DNA of 64,000 bases from Longimicrobium sp. (lineage in GTDB: Bacteria > Gemmatimonadota > Gemmatimonadetes > Longimicrobiales > Longimicrobiaceae): assembly GCA_036389795.1 (NCBI GenBank), contig DASVWD010000218.1:1-64000 (forward strand), given 5' to 3'. Under the pieces are notes generated by a model, which saw only the letters and a list, made by a program, of their open reading frames with translations, made no database searches and had not been told where the DNA came from. A program made the position numbers and the translations under genes. This document shows, in pieces, positions 34,721 to 44,564 of this stretch. Numbering within the stretch: the stretch's first letter is position 1; each line of letters begins with the position of its first letter.

Positions 34721-35920
34721 ATGACCGACGACCCGACCTCCCCCAACCTCGCCGCGCGCGTGCGCGCCTTCGTGCGCGAGGAGCTGGTGCCGCTGGAGGG
34801 GCGCTTCATGGCGGAGCCGTTCCGCGCGCTGCTGCCGGCGCTCGGCGAGGCGCGCGCGCGGGCGAAGGCGGCGGGGCTCTGGGCGCCGCACCTGCCGCGC
34901 GAGCTGGGCGGGCAGGGACTGTCGCTGGCGGTGTTCGCGCGGGTGAGCGAGGCGCTGGGGTGGAGCCCGCTCGGGCACTACGCGCTCAACTGCCAGGCCC
35001 CCGACGTCGGCAACATGGAGCTGCTGCACGCGCACGGCTCGCCCGAGCAGCGGCGGCGCTGGCTGGAGCCGCTTGCGCGCGGCGAAATCCGCAGCTGCTT
35101 CTCGATGACCGAGCCCGACCGCGCCGGCTCCAACCCCGTCTGGCTGTCGACGACGGCCGTGCGCGACGGCGGCCAGTACGTGATCAACGGGCGCAAGTGG
35201 TTCACCTCGTCCGCCGACGGCGCCGCGTTCGCCATCGTGATGGCGGTGACCAACCCCGACGCGGAGAAGCCGCACGCGCGCGCCAGCCAGATCGTCGTCC
35301 CCGCCGACACGCCGGGCTTCCGCCTGGTGCGCAACATCCCCGTGATGGGCGAGGCGGGCGAGGACTACTTCAGCCACGGCGAAGTCGCCTACGAAGACTG
35401 CCGCGTCCCGGTGGAGAACCGCATCGGCCCCGAGGGCGCCGGCTTCCTCCTGGCGCAGGAGCGGCTGGGGTCGGGGCGCATCCACCACTGCATGCGCTGG
35501 ATCGGCGTGGCCGAGCGCGCCTTCGACCTCATGTGCCGCCGCGCCGCCGAACGCGAGCTGGCCCCCGGCGACGTGCTGGGGACGCGGCAGGCGGTGCAGC
35601 ACTGGATCGCCGAGAGCCGCGCCGAGATCGACGCGGCGCGGCTCCTCACGCTGGACGCCGCGGAGAAGATCGACCGCGGCGGGGCGCGCGCGGCGCGGGT
35701 GGAGATCTCCACCATCAAGTTCTACGTGGCCGGCGTCCTCCAGCGCGTCCTCGACCGCGCGATCCAGGTGCACGGCGCCGCGGGAATGACCGACGACCTG
35801 CTGCTCTCCTTCTGGTACCGCCACGAGCGCGGCGCCCGCATCTACGACGGCCCCGACGAGGTGCACAAGTCGCTCGTCGCCCGCGAGGTGCTCAAGGGCT
35901 ACGGCGTGCGGGGCGATTGA
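34721..35920 (+). CDS. Acyl-CoA dehydrogenase family protein
   Basis: The protein has 399 residues from ATG 34721; a TTG 33 nt upstream gives only a Pro/Arg-rich extension. It is a flavoprotein that would oxidise acyl-CoA at the alpha-beta bond and pass electrons to ETF. It shows the N-terminal helical domain with LGGQGLSLAVFARVSEALG, the FAD-binding middle (CFSMTEPDRAGSNP, VINGRKWFTSSADGAAFAIVMA), and a C-terminal bundle with QERLGSGRIHHCMRWIG and IQVHGAAGMTDD. It ends in GARIYDGPDEVHKSLVAREVLK, a signature of the family. The length is usual for the larger ACAD10/11-like members. The gene pairs with the hydrolase upstream. Confidence 0.9.
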   Translation: MTDDPTSPNLAARVRAFVREELVPLEGRFMAEPFRALLPALGEARARAKAAGLWAPHLPRELGGQGLSLAVFARVSEALGWSPLGHYALNCQAPDVGNMELLHAHGSPEQRRRWLEPLARGEIRSCFSMTEPDRAGSNPVWLSTTAVRDGGQYVINGRKWFTSSADGAAFAIVMAVTNPDAEKPHARASQIVVPADTPGFRLVRNIPVMGEAGEDYFSHGEVAYEDCRVPVENRIGPEGAGFLLAQERLGSGRIHHCMRWIGVAERAFDLMCRRAAERELAPGDVLGTRQAVQHWIAESRAEIDAARLLTLDAAEKIDRGGARAARVEISTIKFYVAGVLQRVLDRAIQVHGAAGMTDDLLLSFWYRHERGARIYDGPDEVHKSLVAREVLKGYGVRGD

Positions 35921-36360
35921 GCGCGCGGATGCCTCCACCTTCCCGCCCCCCCGTCGGCCGGGCCGGGCCTCGTCTACGCAGGCGCGGGTCTCCTGGAAGG
36001 TGAATCCCTGGCCCGGGCGATTGGCAGCCGGGCGGAATACCTCAGCCGGCGCGGCCACGCTCCGAAGCTCAGGGTAGAGGCGCGAGCACGTCATACCAGA
36101 TTCCGAGATTGAATGTGCATTACAGAAAGGTGTCATCCTGAGGCCGGCCAGACCGCAGCCGCCTGCGCGCGAATGCTCGCAGGCCGAAGGATCTATGGCC
36201 CGCATGCGAAAGATCTACGCAGTGCGGGCCATAGATCCTTCGGTCGCGTCCAACCATCGGTGCGGGAGCGAATCACGCGCAGACGCTCCCCTCGGGATGA
36301 CACCCTTCGGGGCGCGGAATGCACGATCGATCGTGGAATCCGGTATCACCGATCGGACAC
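35921..36360. other. Intergenic region of about 440 bp with dispersed-repeat features
   Basis: No gene is supported. It holds GTCATCCTGAGGC and GAAGGATCTA phrases of the kind dispersed through many bacterial genomes, and the long inverted repeat at 36184-36243. The strong bias to such phrases argues for non-coding repeat DNA. Confidence 0.6.
36184..36243. repeat. Perfect 21-bp inverted repeat
   Basis: Arms 36184-36204 and 36223-36243 are exact reverse complements around an 18-nt loop that itself contains GAAAGATCTACGC. It resembles REP/BIME-like extragenic elements rather than a terminator (no T-run). Confidence 0.8.
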
Positions 36361-36399
36361 GCGAGAGCCCCTCGCCGAACTCGGACGAGGGGCTCTCGC
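36361..36399 (-). terminator. Terminator hairpin attached to the esterase remnant
   Basis: A 14-bp perfect stem (GCGAGAGCCCCTCG and complement) closes an 11-nt loop. It is homologous to the hairpin at 36911-36953 downstream of the intact esterase gene. Confidence 0.8.
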
Positions 36400-36414
36400 T
36401 GTGCGGGGCCCGCC

Positions 36415-36480
36415 TCACATCCCGCCCCGGTACGTCTCGGGCACCTCGTGCTCGGGGACGGGAGCCAGGTACAGCGAGTT
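36415..36480 (-). pseudogene. Remnant of an erythromycin-esterase-type gene (last 21 codons)
   Basis: Read on the minus strand this encodes NSLYLAPVPEHEVPETYRGGM and a stop. It matches the C-terminus of the intact esterase at 36967-38271 (LHLAPVPEHEVPETYPSGM). The hairpin beyond it is also duplicated. Nothing upstream belongs to the esterase: the small membrane protein gene abuts it and its stop codon lies at the junction. This is a leftover of a duplicated and then replaced gene. Confidence 0.85.
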
Positions 36481-36809
36481 CAGACCGGCTCAGATCCACG
36501 ATCCTCGTGATCTCGACCCAGCGGGCCGGCGGCCGATTCCCCGCCCGCGCGGAGCTGGCGATCGAAGGCTGCGCTCTCGGATAGATCCTCCACCCTGTCG
36601 CGCAGCGTCATCACTTCCGCCTCCAGTGCGGCGAAGCGCTGCGCAGAAATGCTCGGATTCGGGGGGGCAGCGGACGCCTCTCGCAAGCGCAGGATCGCCT
36701 CGGCCACGGGCCGAATCGCGATGCGTGCGGCAATGGCCAGGGCAGGGATCCCGAAGACGATGAACATGAGGACCAGAAAGGCGGCTTCCTTGATCACTTC
36801 GAAGTCCAT
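36480..36809 (-). CDS. Small membrane protein with C-terminal coiled coil
   Basis: The protein has 109 residues from ATG 36809, with GGAG about 8 nt upstream. One membrane helix (about residues 9-31, AAFLVLMFIVFGIPALAIAARIA) is followed by a cytoplasmic basic stretch and a heptad region (RFAALEAEVMTLRDRVEDLSESAAFDRQLRAG). The layout and the last motif match the 86-residue protein at 41011-41271 (RLQAEVDELRAQVERLSTAESFYAQLQAG), so the two are paralogues. Function unknown. The stop codon falls at the edge of the esterase remnant, so the last residues (GRDHEDRGSEPV) may be acquired. Confidence 0.7.
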   Translation of the reverse strand: MDFEVIKEAAFLVLMFIVFGIPALAIAARIAIRPVAEAILRLREASAAPPNPSISAQRFAALEAEVMTLRDRVEDLSESAAFDRQLRAGGESAAGPLGRDHEDRGSEPV

Positions 36810-36910
36810 GGGGCACTCCGGGGCTTCCGGGAAGGAGGGACCTGCACCACCGTCTGTACGCAGGAGATGCCGAAGAGTGTCAGCCGCGGAGTGATCCCGA
36901 CATGGGACGC

Positions 36911-36953
36911 GTGGAGAGCCCCCTCGCCCGCGCTCGTGCGAGGGGCTCTCCAC
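36911..36953 (-). terminator. Terminator hairpin after the erythromycin-esterase-family gene
   Basis: The stem GTGGAGAGCCCCTCGC pairs with its complement, with one bulged C. It lies 14 bp past the stop codon at 36967. Confidence 0.8.
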
Positions 36954-36966
36954 GTGGTGATCCGCC

Positions 36967-38271
36967 TCACATCCCGCTCGGGTACGTCTCGGGCACCTCG
37001 TGCTCGGGGACGGGGGCCAGGTGCAGCGGGTGCACGGCGTGGCTCTCGTCGATGTAGAGCATGGCGTCGTAGCGGTACGGCATCACGGTGGGGACGTAGT
37101 TCCCGTAGCGCTCGGCGTCGGGGTTGTAGACCACGCCGATGGCCCGGTGGCCGCGCGGGTCCAGCGCGCCCGGCACCTCGTCGAAGCCCTCCAGCAGGAG
37201 CAGCTTGTCCTGCGCCCCCGCCTCGTGGAAGACGGCCTCCCAGCTCCCACCGCGCGCCTCGGGCACGCGCATCCGCTCCATCGGCGACCCCCACGCGTCA
37301 CCCGCGATCACGCTCCCCCGGTAGCTCGAGAAGCCGACGATCACGCACTCGTCGCCGTATTCCTGGCGCGCGAGCTGGCCGACGTTGACCATCCCGGCGC
37401 GCGCCATGTCGGTGGCGCGCGCGTCGCCCACGTGCGTGTTGTGCTCCCAGACGATGGCCTTCGCGTCGGGGCCGTGGTGCTTCATCAGCCGCTGCAGCGT
37501 CTCCATCATGTGCGTGTCGCGCACGTTCCAGCTCGCCGAGCCGCCGCGCACCATCGTCCGGTAGTACAGCTCTGCGTTCAGCGCCACCAGCGCGTTCTGC
37601 TCGGCGTTGAAGTACGCCTCGCGGCCGTGCTCGCGGAACTGCGGCCCCTTCGAGCGCATCTCCCGGAGCATCTGCACCACCTCCTCCTCGCAGTCGGTGG
37701 GGACGAAGGCGGTGGCGAAGGCGTACTCCTGCACGTCCTCCTCGTACGGGTCGAAGCAGCCGTACGCCCGGCGCGCGCGCTCGGCCAGCGCGGGGTCGCG
37801 CCGCTCCAGGTAGCGGGTGACCACCTCCATCGAGTCCCACAGCGAGTAGACGTCGAGCCCGTAGAAGCCCGCCTTGCGCTCGTCGGGGCGGTCGCGGTTC
37901 GTCTCCCGCATCCACTCGGCGAGCGCCACCACCTCCTCGTTGGCCCACATCCAGGTGGGCCAGCGGTGGAAGGCGTGCAGCACCTCGCGGGCGCTCTCGC
38001 CCACGTCGCCCCACTCCTTCACGAACAGGTTGACGGCGTAGCAGTCGGGCCAGTCGCCCTCGACGGCGATGAACGAGAAGTCCTTCTCGGCGATCAGGCG
38101 GCGGCTGATGCGGTCGCGCCAGGTGTAGTACTCGCCGGTGCCGTGCGACGCCTCGCCCAGCAGCACCACCCGCGCGTCACCGATGCGCTCCAGCAGCGGG
38201 TCCAGGTCGCGGTCGTCCTCCAGCGGCAGCGCGTGCTCCTTCACCCCCTCGACGAGCTTCTCCACGGCCAT
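36967..38271 (-). CDS. Erythromycin esterase family protein
   Basis: The protein has 434 residues from ATG 38271, with GGGAGGGAG directly upstream. Family hallmarks are LGEASHGTGEYYTWRDRI (Glu40, His43), AVEGDWPDCYAVN (Glu71) and WEHNTHVGDAR (His277, His280). These match the Glu/His active-site set of EreA/EreB-type hydrolases. Most chromosomal members are not proven to open macrolides, so the substrate here is open. The gene sits 50 bp after the GH13 gene on the same strand and may be co-transcribed with it. A truncated second copy of its 3' end lies about 490 bp downstream. Confidence 0.88.
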   Translation of the reverse strand: MAVEKLVEGVKEHALPLEDDRDLDPLLERIGDARVVLLGEASHGTGEYYTWRDRISRRLIAEKDFSFIAVEGDWPDCYAVNLFVKEWGDVGESAREVLHAFHRWPTWMWANEEVVALAEWMRETNRDRPDERKAGFYGLDVYSLWDSMEVVTRYLERRDPALAERARRAYGCFDPYEEDVQEYAFATAFVPTDCEEEVVQMLREMRSKGPQFREHGREAYFNAEQNALVALNAELYYRTMVRGGSASWNVRDTHMMETLQRLMKHHGPDAKAIVWEHNTHVGDARATDMARAGMVNVGQLARQEYGDECVIVGFSSYRGSVIAGDAWGSPMERMRVPEARGGSWEAVFHEAGAQDKLLLLEGFDEVPGALDPRGHRAIGVVYNPDAERYGNYVPTVMPYRYDAMLYIDESHAVHPLHLAPVPEHEVPETYPSGM

Positions 38272-38321
38272 CGCTCCCTCCCGTCGTTCGTCTCCAGCAG
38301 CCAGGCACCGAGCCGCACGTT

Positions 38322-39917
<1,596 letters not shown>

Positions 39918-39937
39918 GACGCTATTCGACGCTAACC

Positions 39938-40741
39938 TTATCGGACCGTCGCTCTTTTCAATCGCCTGTGCACGTAGGACGCCAACGACAGCAAATCAAG
40001 AGCATCCTCCTCGCCCATCGGCCATTCCAGCCGTGGTGCGTGCGCTGTAGGGTTTCTAAATGTACCGAAAAGCCCCACAAGCAGGTTGGCAAACCCACGT
40101 TGCTCGCCTTTCTCCGTATCGGTCGTGAAATTATTGATTCGGACTCGTGGGTCACCTCCCCCGAGCGCGTCTTGAACTAAGGTCGCACCATCCGAACCTA
40201 GTCCGGTCATTTGGCGAAGCTTAGCTGCAACGCTCTTGGTTGCTTCTAGTACAGCATGGAAGTAGTTGTCCTGAAGCAACTCGGCTCGACAGAACGCGAG
40301 TACCTCAGGCTCAACGTTCCGCTGCTCCAACTTAGCTCTTAATCGATGAGCACGCTCTTCAGCCTCGCCGAGCGTGCTGGCGGGGGCACACCGGTAAAAC
40401 TTGCCATCCGCACCGTACTCCAATCCGTAAAATGCAAGCGGCACGTTTACAGCGGAGCGCCGGTGCTCGAATGCGTCTCTTTGACCCGCGTATCGTGCAG
40501 GATTTAAGGCGGCGCCAATAAACGCCAAAACCCTATCACCGCTCTGGTCCCTGTTCTGTCTCCCCGCGAGTGCGTTGTATAGGCGCTTCCACTTTGTTAA
40601 GCCCGGATCAACGTCATTGACATGGATCTGCCGCAGAATCTGGCCAATCTCAGATCCCGTTAGCCCCTTCTCAGTGTCAGCAAGAGCTTTGCAGAGCGCT
40701 TCTAATTGCGCAGCAGAAAAGTTGGGAGGACGAGAAGTCAT
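39938..40741 (-). CDS. TIGR02391/Ymh-like protein with HEPN RNase-type motif
   Basis: The protein has 267 residues. The N-terminal third looks helical (SAAQLEALCKALADTEKGLTGSEIGQIL). The C-terminal half (ELLQDNYFHAVLEATKSVAAKLRQMTGL, then FANLLVGLFGTFRNPTAHAPRLEW) matches my memory of the TIGR02391 'Ymh' family. FRNPTAH gives Arg229-x4-His234 with Asn after Arg, the RxxxxH pattern of HEPN-type RNases found in defence and toxin systems. Base composition (near 50% GC) is far below the roughly 70% around it, so the gene is probably acquired. It has no obvious partner: the next gene downstream is metabolic. Function as a phage-defence or toxin gene is inference. Confidence 0.8.
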   Translation of the reverse strand: MTSRPPNFSAAQLEALCKALADTEKGLTGSEIGQILRQIHVNDVDPGLTKWKRLYNALAGRQNRDQSGDRVLAFIGAALNPARYAGQRDAFEHRRSAVNVPLAFYGLEYGADGKFYRCAPASTLGEAEERAHRLRAKLEQRNVEPEVLAFCRAELLQDNYFHAVLEATKSVAAKLRQMTGLGSDGATLVQDALGGGDPRVRINNFTTDTEKGEQRGFANLLVGLFGTFRNPTAHAPRLEWPMGEEDALDLLSLASYVHRRLKRATVR

Positions 40742-41010
40742 TTCTGATCTGGCATGCCAAATGTTGGCTCTCCCGCGCTCCAGACGCTCACCGGCTGTCT
40801 TTGATGGAATTGCGCATACGGCCGATCACATGCTCGGCGTCCCACAACTCGGTCGGCGTTCAGGAGCCATGGATCTCACCCGCCGCCACCGGATCTCCCC
40901 CGCTCGCCATCTCCCCCGTTATCTTTCACGTTCCGCGAACCTCGCGCGGCGTTCCCACGCAGACGCATCGCCTCCCGTTCCGCCACACACCCGCCTCCCG
41001 GAGCACAGCC
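40742..41010. other. Intergenic region upstream of two divergent genes
   Basis: No gene is supported in these 270 bp. The first part is low in GC like the HEPN-like gene and should hold its promoter, but I see no convincing -35/-10 pair. Confidence 0.4.
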
Positions 41011-41271
41011 TTGGGCCCGCACGACATCCCCCTCGCCGGCCTCACCGTAATCGCCATCCCAGTGCTCGCCGTCAGCTTCCGCATCGTGGTGCGCGCCATC
41101 GCCGACGCCGTGGCCCAGGTGCGCGCGGCGTCACGCCCCCAGCCGGTCGCGCCCGACCCGCAGGTCGCGCGGCTCCAGGCCGAGGTGGACGAGCTCCGCG
41201 CGCAGGTGGAGCGCCTCTCCACCGCCGAGTCGTTCTACGCGCAGCTCCAGGCGGGCCCGGACCGGGGCTGA
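41011..41271 (+). CDS. Small membrane protein with coiled coil (paralogue of 36480-36809)
   Basis: The protein has 86 residues from TTG 41011, with GGAG (41000-41003) 7 nt upstream. The longer frame upstream has no protein character. A single membrane helix (about 8-26, LAGLTVIAIPVLAVSFRIVV) is followed by a Pro/Ala linker and the heptad segment VARLQAEVDELRAQVERLSTAESFYAQLQAG. It is the same architecture as the 109-residue protein on the opposite strand at 36480-36809. Function unknown. Confidence 0.65.
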   Translation: MGPHDIPLAGLTVIAIPVLAVSFRIVVRAIADAVAQVRAASRPQPVAPDPQVARLQAEVDELRAQVERLSTAESFYAQLQAGPDRG

Positions 41272-41468
41272 GACTGTCGGACGGGGATCGCGCGTCCCTC
41301 AGGCTCACGCTCGCATCCACCCGCAGATCCTTCGTCGCCGCCCGGGCGTTCGCTCGTTCCGCCAGTCACGTGCGGGCGGCTCCTCAGGATGACAGCATGA
41401 GGGTTCGAGCCTTCCGAGGCGAAGCGCCCCGTGCGCCGAAGAGCCGGCTGTCCCCTGTCCCCTGCCGT
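41272..41468. repeat. Dispersed-repeat spacer
   Basis: It contains GCAGATCCTTCG and CTCAGGATGACA phrases, the same repeat type as at 36130-36300 in the opposite sense. A CCCCTGTCCCCTG run near 41455 matches the GGGGACAG repeats after the NRPS genes. No gene seen. Confidence 0.55.
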
Positions 41469-43208
41469 TCAGCTTTCCCGCGCCCGTCGAATGCTCACCG
41501 GCCGCCCCTTGATGGTGGCGCTGCGCATGCGCTCGATCACCTGGTCGGCGTACTGCGAACCGACCTCGACCAGCGTGAACTGGTCGGCGATCTCGATGGC
41601 GCCGATCGACTCGCCCGGGATCCCCGTCTCCCCCGCCAGCGCGCCCACGATGTCGGACGGGCGGATGCCGCGCCGCCGGCCCACGCCGATGAAGAGGCGC
41701 GTGGTGTCGCCCCCGCCGCGGAGTCCCCGCGACGGGCCTCGCCCGCCGCCGCCGTCCCGCTCCTCGAAGCGGTCGCGCCGCCCGCGCGGGCCGCGGCCCT
41801 CGTCGCGCTCGCGGTCCCGCGGCCCGCGGTCGCGCGTCTCCCACTGCGGGATCTCCACCTCGTTCTCGGGCTCCTCGCCGCGGGTGGCGTCGGCCGCCAG
41901 CTTGGCCGCCGCGGCCGCGATCTCCAGCGGGTCGAACTGCTCGGCCAGCGGGCGCACCGCCTCGCGGTAGGCGTCGTACTCCGCCTCCTCCAGCGTCTCG
42001 CAGATCGCCGAGCGCAGCAGCTCCAGCCGCCGCGCCCGCAGGTCGGCCACCGTGGGCACCCGCGCCCGCTCGATCGGGCGCCCCACCACGCGCTCGATGC
42101 CGCGCAGCAGGAACTGCTCGCGCGGCTGCACCAGCGTCACCGCCGTCCCCTCGCGCCCCGCGCGCCCCGTGCGGCCGATGCGGTGCACGTACGCCTCGGG
42201 CGTCTGCGGGATGTCGTAGTTGATCACGTGGCTCACGTGCTCCACGTCCAGCCCGCGCGCCGCCACGTCGGTGGCGATCAGCAGGTCGGCGGTGCCCTCC
42301 CGGAAGCGCTTCATCACCCGGTCGCGCTGCACCTGGTTGAGCCCGCCGTGCAGCGCCTCGGGGCGGTAGCCGCGCACCCCCAGCGCCTCGGTCAGCTCGT
42401 CCACCTCGTTGCGCGTGCGGCAGAAGAGGATGGCCGACTGCGGCGCCTCCAGGTCCAGGATGCGCGTGAGCGCCTCCAGCTTGTAGGGCCGCGGGACCAC
42501 GTACGCCACCTGCCGCACCAGCGGCGTCTCCAGCTGCTCCTGCCGGACGGTCACCCGCTCCGGGTCGCGCATGTGCCGCTCGGCCAGCTCGGCGATGCGC
42601 GGGGGGAAGGTGGCCGAGAAGAGCGCCGTCTGCCGCTCGCGCGGGGTCTCCTCGAGGATCGCCTCGATGTCCTCGATGAACCCCATGTCGAGCATCTCGT
42701 CGGCCTCGTCGAGCACCACGTAGCCCACGCCCGAGAGGTCCAGCGAGCGCCGCCGGATGTGGTCCAGGATGCGCCCGGGGGTGCCCACCACCACGTGCAC
42801 CCCGCGCCTCAGCTCGCGCAGCTGCCGGTCGATGGCCTGGCCGCCGTACACCGCCAGCACGCGCAGCCCCCGCCGGGCGCCGTAGCGGTGCGTGGCCTCG
42901 GCCACCTGCACCGCCAGCTCGCGCGTGGGCGCCAGGATCAGCGCCTGCACCGCGCCGCGGCCGGTGTCCAGCCGCTCCACCAGCGGCAGCGCGAACGCCG
43001 CCGTCTTCCCCGTCCCCGTGGCCGCCCGCCCGATCACGTCGCGCCCCCCGAGGAGGAGCGGGATCGCCTGCACCTGGATCGGGGTGGGCTCCTCGTACCC
43101 CAGCGAGTCCAGCGCCTGCACGATCTCGGGCGAGAGCCCCAGCTCCGCGAACGCGGAACCCGCCTCGACCTCCGCCCCCTGCTCGATCACGTCCGTTTCG
43201 TCCGTCAC
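41469..43208 (-). CDS. DEAD-box ATP-dependent RNA helicase (DeaD/CsdA-like)
   Basis: The protein has 579 residues from GTG 43208 (AGGAG 8 nt upstream); the longer frame adds an Arg-rich non-coding stretch. It unwinds structured RNA using ATP, in ribosome assembly or mRNA decay. Motifs in order are the Q motif (EPTPIQ), ATGTGKT at 63-69, PTRELA, GTPGR, DEAD at 167-170, LFSAT, ATDVAARGLD and HRIGRTGR. After a charged linker (RDRGPRDRERDEGRGPRGRRDR) comes a DbpA/CsdA-type RNA-binding RRM (RLFIGVGRRRGIRPSDIVGALAGE). That C-terminal domain favours the DeaD/CsdA or DbpA branch over RhlE. Confidence 0.93.
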   Translation of the reverse strand: MTDETDVIEQGAEVEAGSAFAELGLSPEIVQALDSLGYEEPTPIQVQAIPLLLGGRDVIGRAATGTGKTAAFALPLVERLDTGRGAVQALILAPTRELAVQVAEATHRYGARRGLRVLAVYGGQAIDRQLRELRRGVHVVVGTPGRILDHIRRRSLDLSGVGYVVLDEADEMLDMGFIEDIEAILEETPRERQTALFSATFPPRIAELAERHMRDPERVTVRQEQLETPLVRQVAYVVPRPYKLEALTRILDLEAPQSAILFCRTRNEVDELTEALGVRGYRPEALHGGLNQVQRDRVMKRFREGTADLLIATDVAARGLDVEHVSHVINYDIPQTPEAYVHRIGRTGRAGREGTAVTLVQPREQFLLRGIERVVGRPIERARVPTVADLRARRLELLRSAICETLEEAEYDAYREAVRPLAEQFDPLEIAAAAAKLAADATRGEEPENEVEIPQWETRDRGPRDRERDEGRGPRGRRDRFEERDGGGGRGPSRGLRGGGDTTRLFIGVGRRRGIRPSDIVGALAGETGIPGESIGAIEIADQFTLVEVGSQYADQVIERMRSATIKGRPVSIRRARES

Positions 43209-43347
43209 CGTCCGTCTCCTGGAAACCGTCGCCGTAGAACCACCGCCGCCCGCCGTCCGCACCCGGCGGCGGCGCGCGGCCGAAAGACTCCCCGCCCCGG
43301 CGGCCGGACCCCCGCGTAAGGGTATCCGGCGCGCCGGGTGTCTTCCT

Positions 43348-43887
43348 TCAGTAACCGTACTGGCCCACGTCCGGCTCGCGGGCGAAGGCGCGCAGCGCCT
43401 CCTCCGGGTCGGCATGACGCTCCAGCAGCGAACGCAGGCGGCGGAACGACATGCGCAGCATCCTCTCGCGCAGCACCGCGTCGGTGGGCACCGGCGGGTA
43501 CAGCCACTCGGGCACGTACTTGTCGGTGGTGGGCTGCGAGGGCGCGTTGGCCACCCCGTCGGACGGGGGGCACACCCCCAGCCCGGAGCGCACCAGCTCG
43601 TACGCCAGCACGGGGTCGAGCCCCTCGTCGCGGGCCACCTCGTACATCATCTCCGCCAGCTCGGGCGGCATCCCCGCGGCCTCGGCCTCTCCCAGCACGT
43701 CCAGCCGCCGCCGCGACAGCTCCGCCGCGTCCGCCCCGGCCTCCGCGTTCACCAGCAGGCAGTCGGCGCTGCCGAAGTACGTGTCCTCGGCCCGGCGGCG
43801 GCGGCGGCGCTCGCGGTACGCGTGCAGGGCCCGCCCCGCCGTCTCCTCTCGCGCGGCCATCTCCCGTTCGTCCTGCGTGGCGTCCAA
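43348..43887 (-). CDS. Hypothetical protein, soluble, helical
   Basis: The protein has 179 residues from TTG 43887, which has GGAGG about 6 nt upstream. An ATG at 43860 is possible but has its purine run directly against it. An Arg cluster (YRERRRRRRAEDTYFGSAD) is followed by helical segments (AELSRRRLDVLGEAEAAGMPPELAEMMYEVARDEGLDPVLAYELVRSG) and a C-terminal MRMSFRRLRSLLERHADPEEALRAFAREPDVGQYGY. No family recognised. It lies upstream of the helicase gene on the same strand with a 139-bp gap. Confidence 0.6.
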   Translation of the reverse strand: MDATQDEREMAAREETAGRALHAYRERRRRRRAEDTYFGSADCLLVNAEAGADAAELSRRRLDVLGEAEAAGMPPELAEMMYEVARDEGLDPVLAYELVRSGLGVCPPSDGVANAPSQPTTDKYVPEWLYPPVPTDAVLRERMLRMSFRRLRSLLERHADPEEALRAFAREPDVGQYGY

Positions 43888-44180
43888 CGCACCCTCCTCG
43901 CGTCTCGCTCCGGGACACCGTGCAGCACCCCGGAGACAGGTCTCCGCGCGAGGGAGCAAGCGGCGGACCATCCCGCGCGCACCCCGTGGAGGGAAGGCGT
44001 CGCCCTGCGCAGCGGCAGCGCGCGGAACAGGTTGGGCAAAGCCGCCGCGGGCCCAGCGTTCGGGGTGCCCCGCGTGTCGGGGTACAGGGCACGATCCGTG
44101 CGTTCCGCGGCTGTCCCGGAGCGCGTCCCGGCGCCCCGGTCGCGGGGGATTTCGAGCGGCGGAAGGAGATCCGGGAGCAG

Positions 44181-44360
44181 GTGGCGGACACCCGAGCGGA
44201 GCCGGGGCGGCCCGGCGCATGGCCGTGGATCGGCGGGCTCCTGGTGCTGGCGCTCCTGATCTGGGGGATCACCCGGCTGCTGGGCGCCGGCGGCGACCAC
44301 GCGGTCGAGGCGGCCGTCCCCCCGCCCGCGGCGGCCCCCGCCGCGCCGGCCGCCCCGTGA
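44181..44360 (+). CDS. Very small membrane protein
   Basis: The protein has 59 residues from GTG 44181, with GGGAG 3 nt upstream and a further AAGGAG 12 nt upstream. A short acidic/basic N-terminus precedes one membrane helix (WIGGLLVLALLIWGITRLL, about 15-33) and an Ala/Pro-rich tail (VPPPAAAPAAPAAP). The start is uncertain because the open frame continues upstream without an ATG. Function unknown. Confidence 0.5.
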   Translation: MADTRAEPGRPGAWPWIGGLLVLALLIWGITRLLGAGGDHAVEAAVPPPAAAPAAPAAP

Positions 44361-44564
44361 CGGACCCGCGACGGCGGACGACGGCCTGGACGGGGCGCGC
44401 AAACGCCTGGCGGAGCGCCCTCCGGACCGTCAGAAGCCTTGCAGGATAGACGTTGTGAGCGAACGGGCGACGGACGCCCGCTCGCGCCGCACCGGACGCA
44501 TCAGCCCGGCGCGGTTTTCCAGGCCGTCCACGCCACACCGTCGGTCAGGGTGGAAGGAGCCCCG

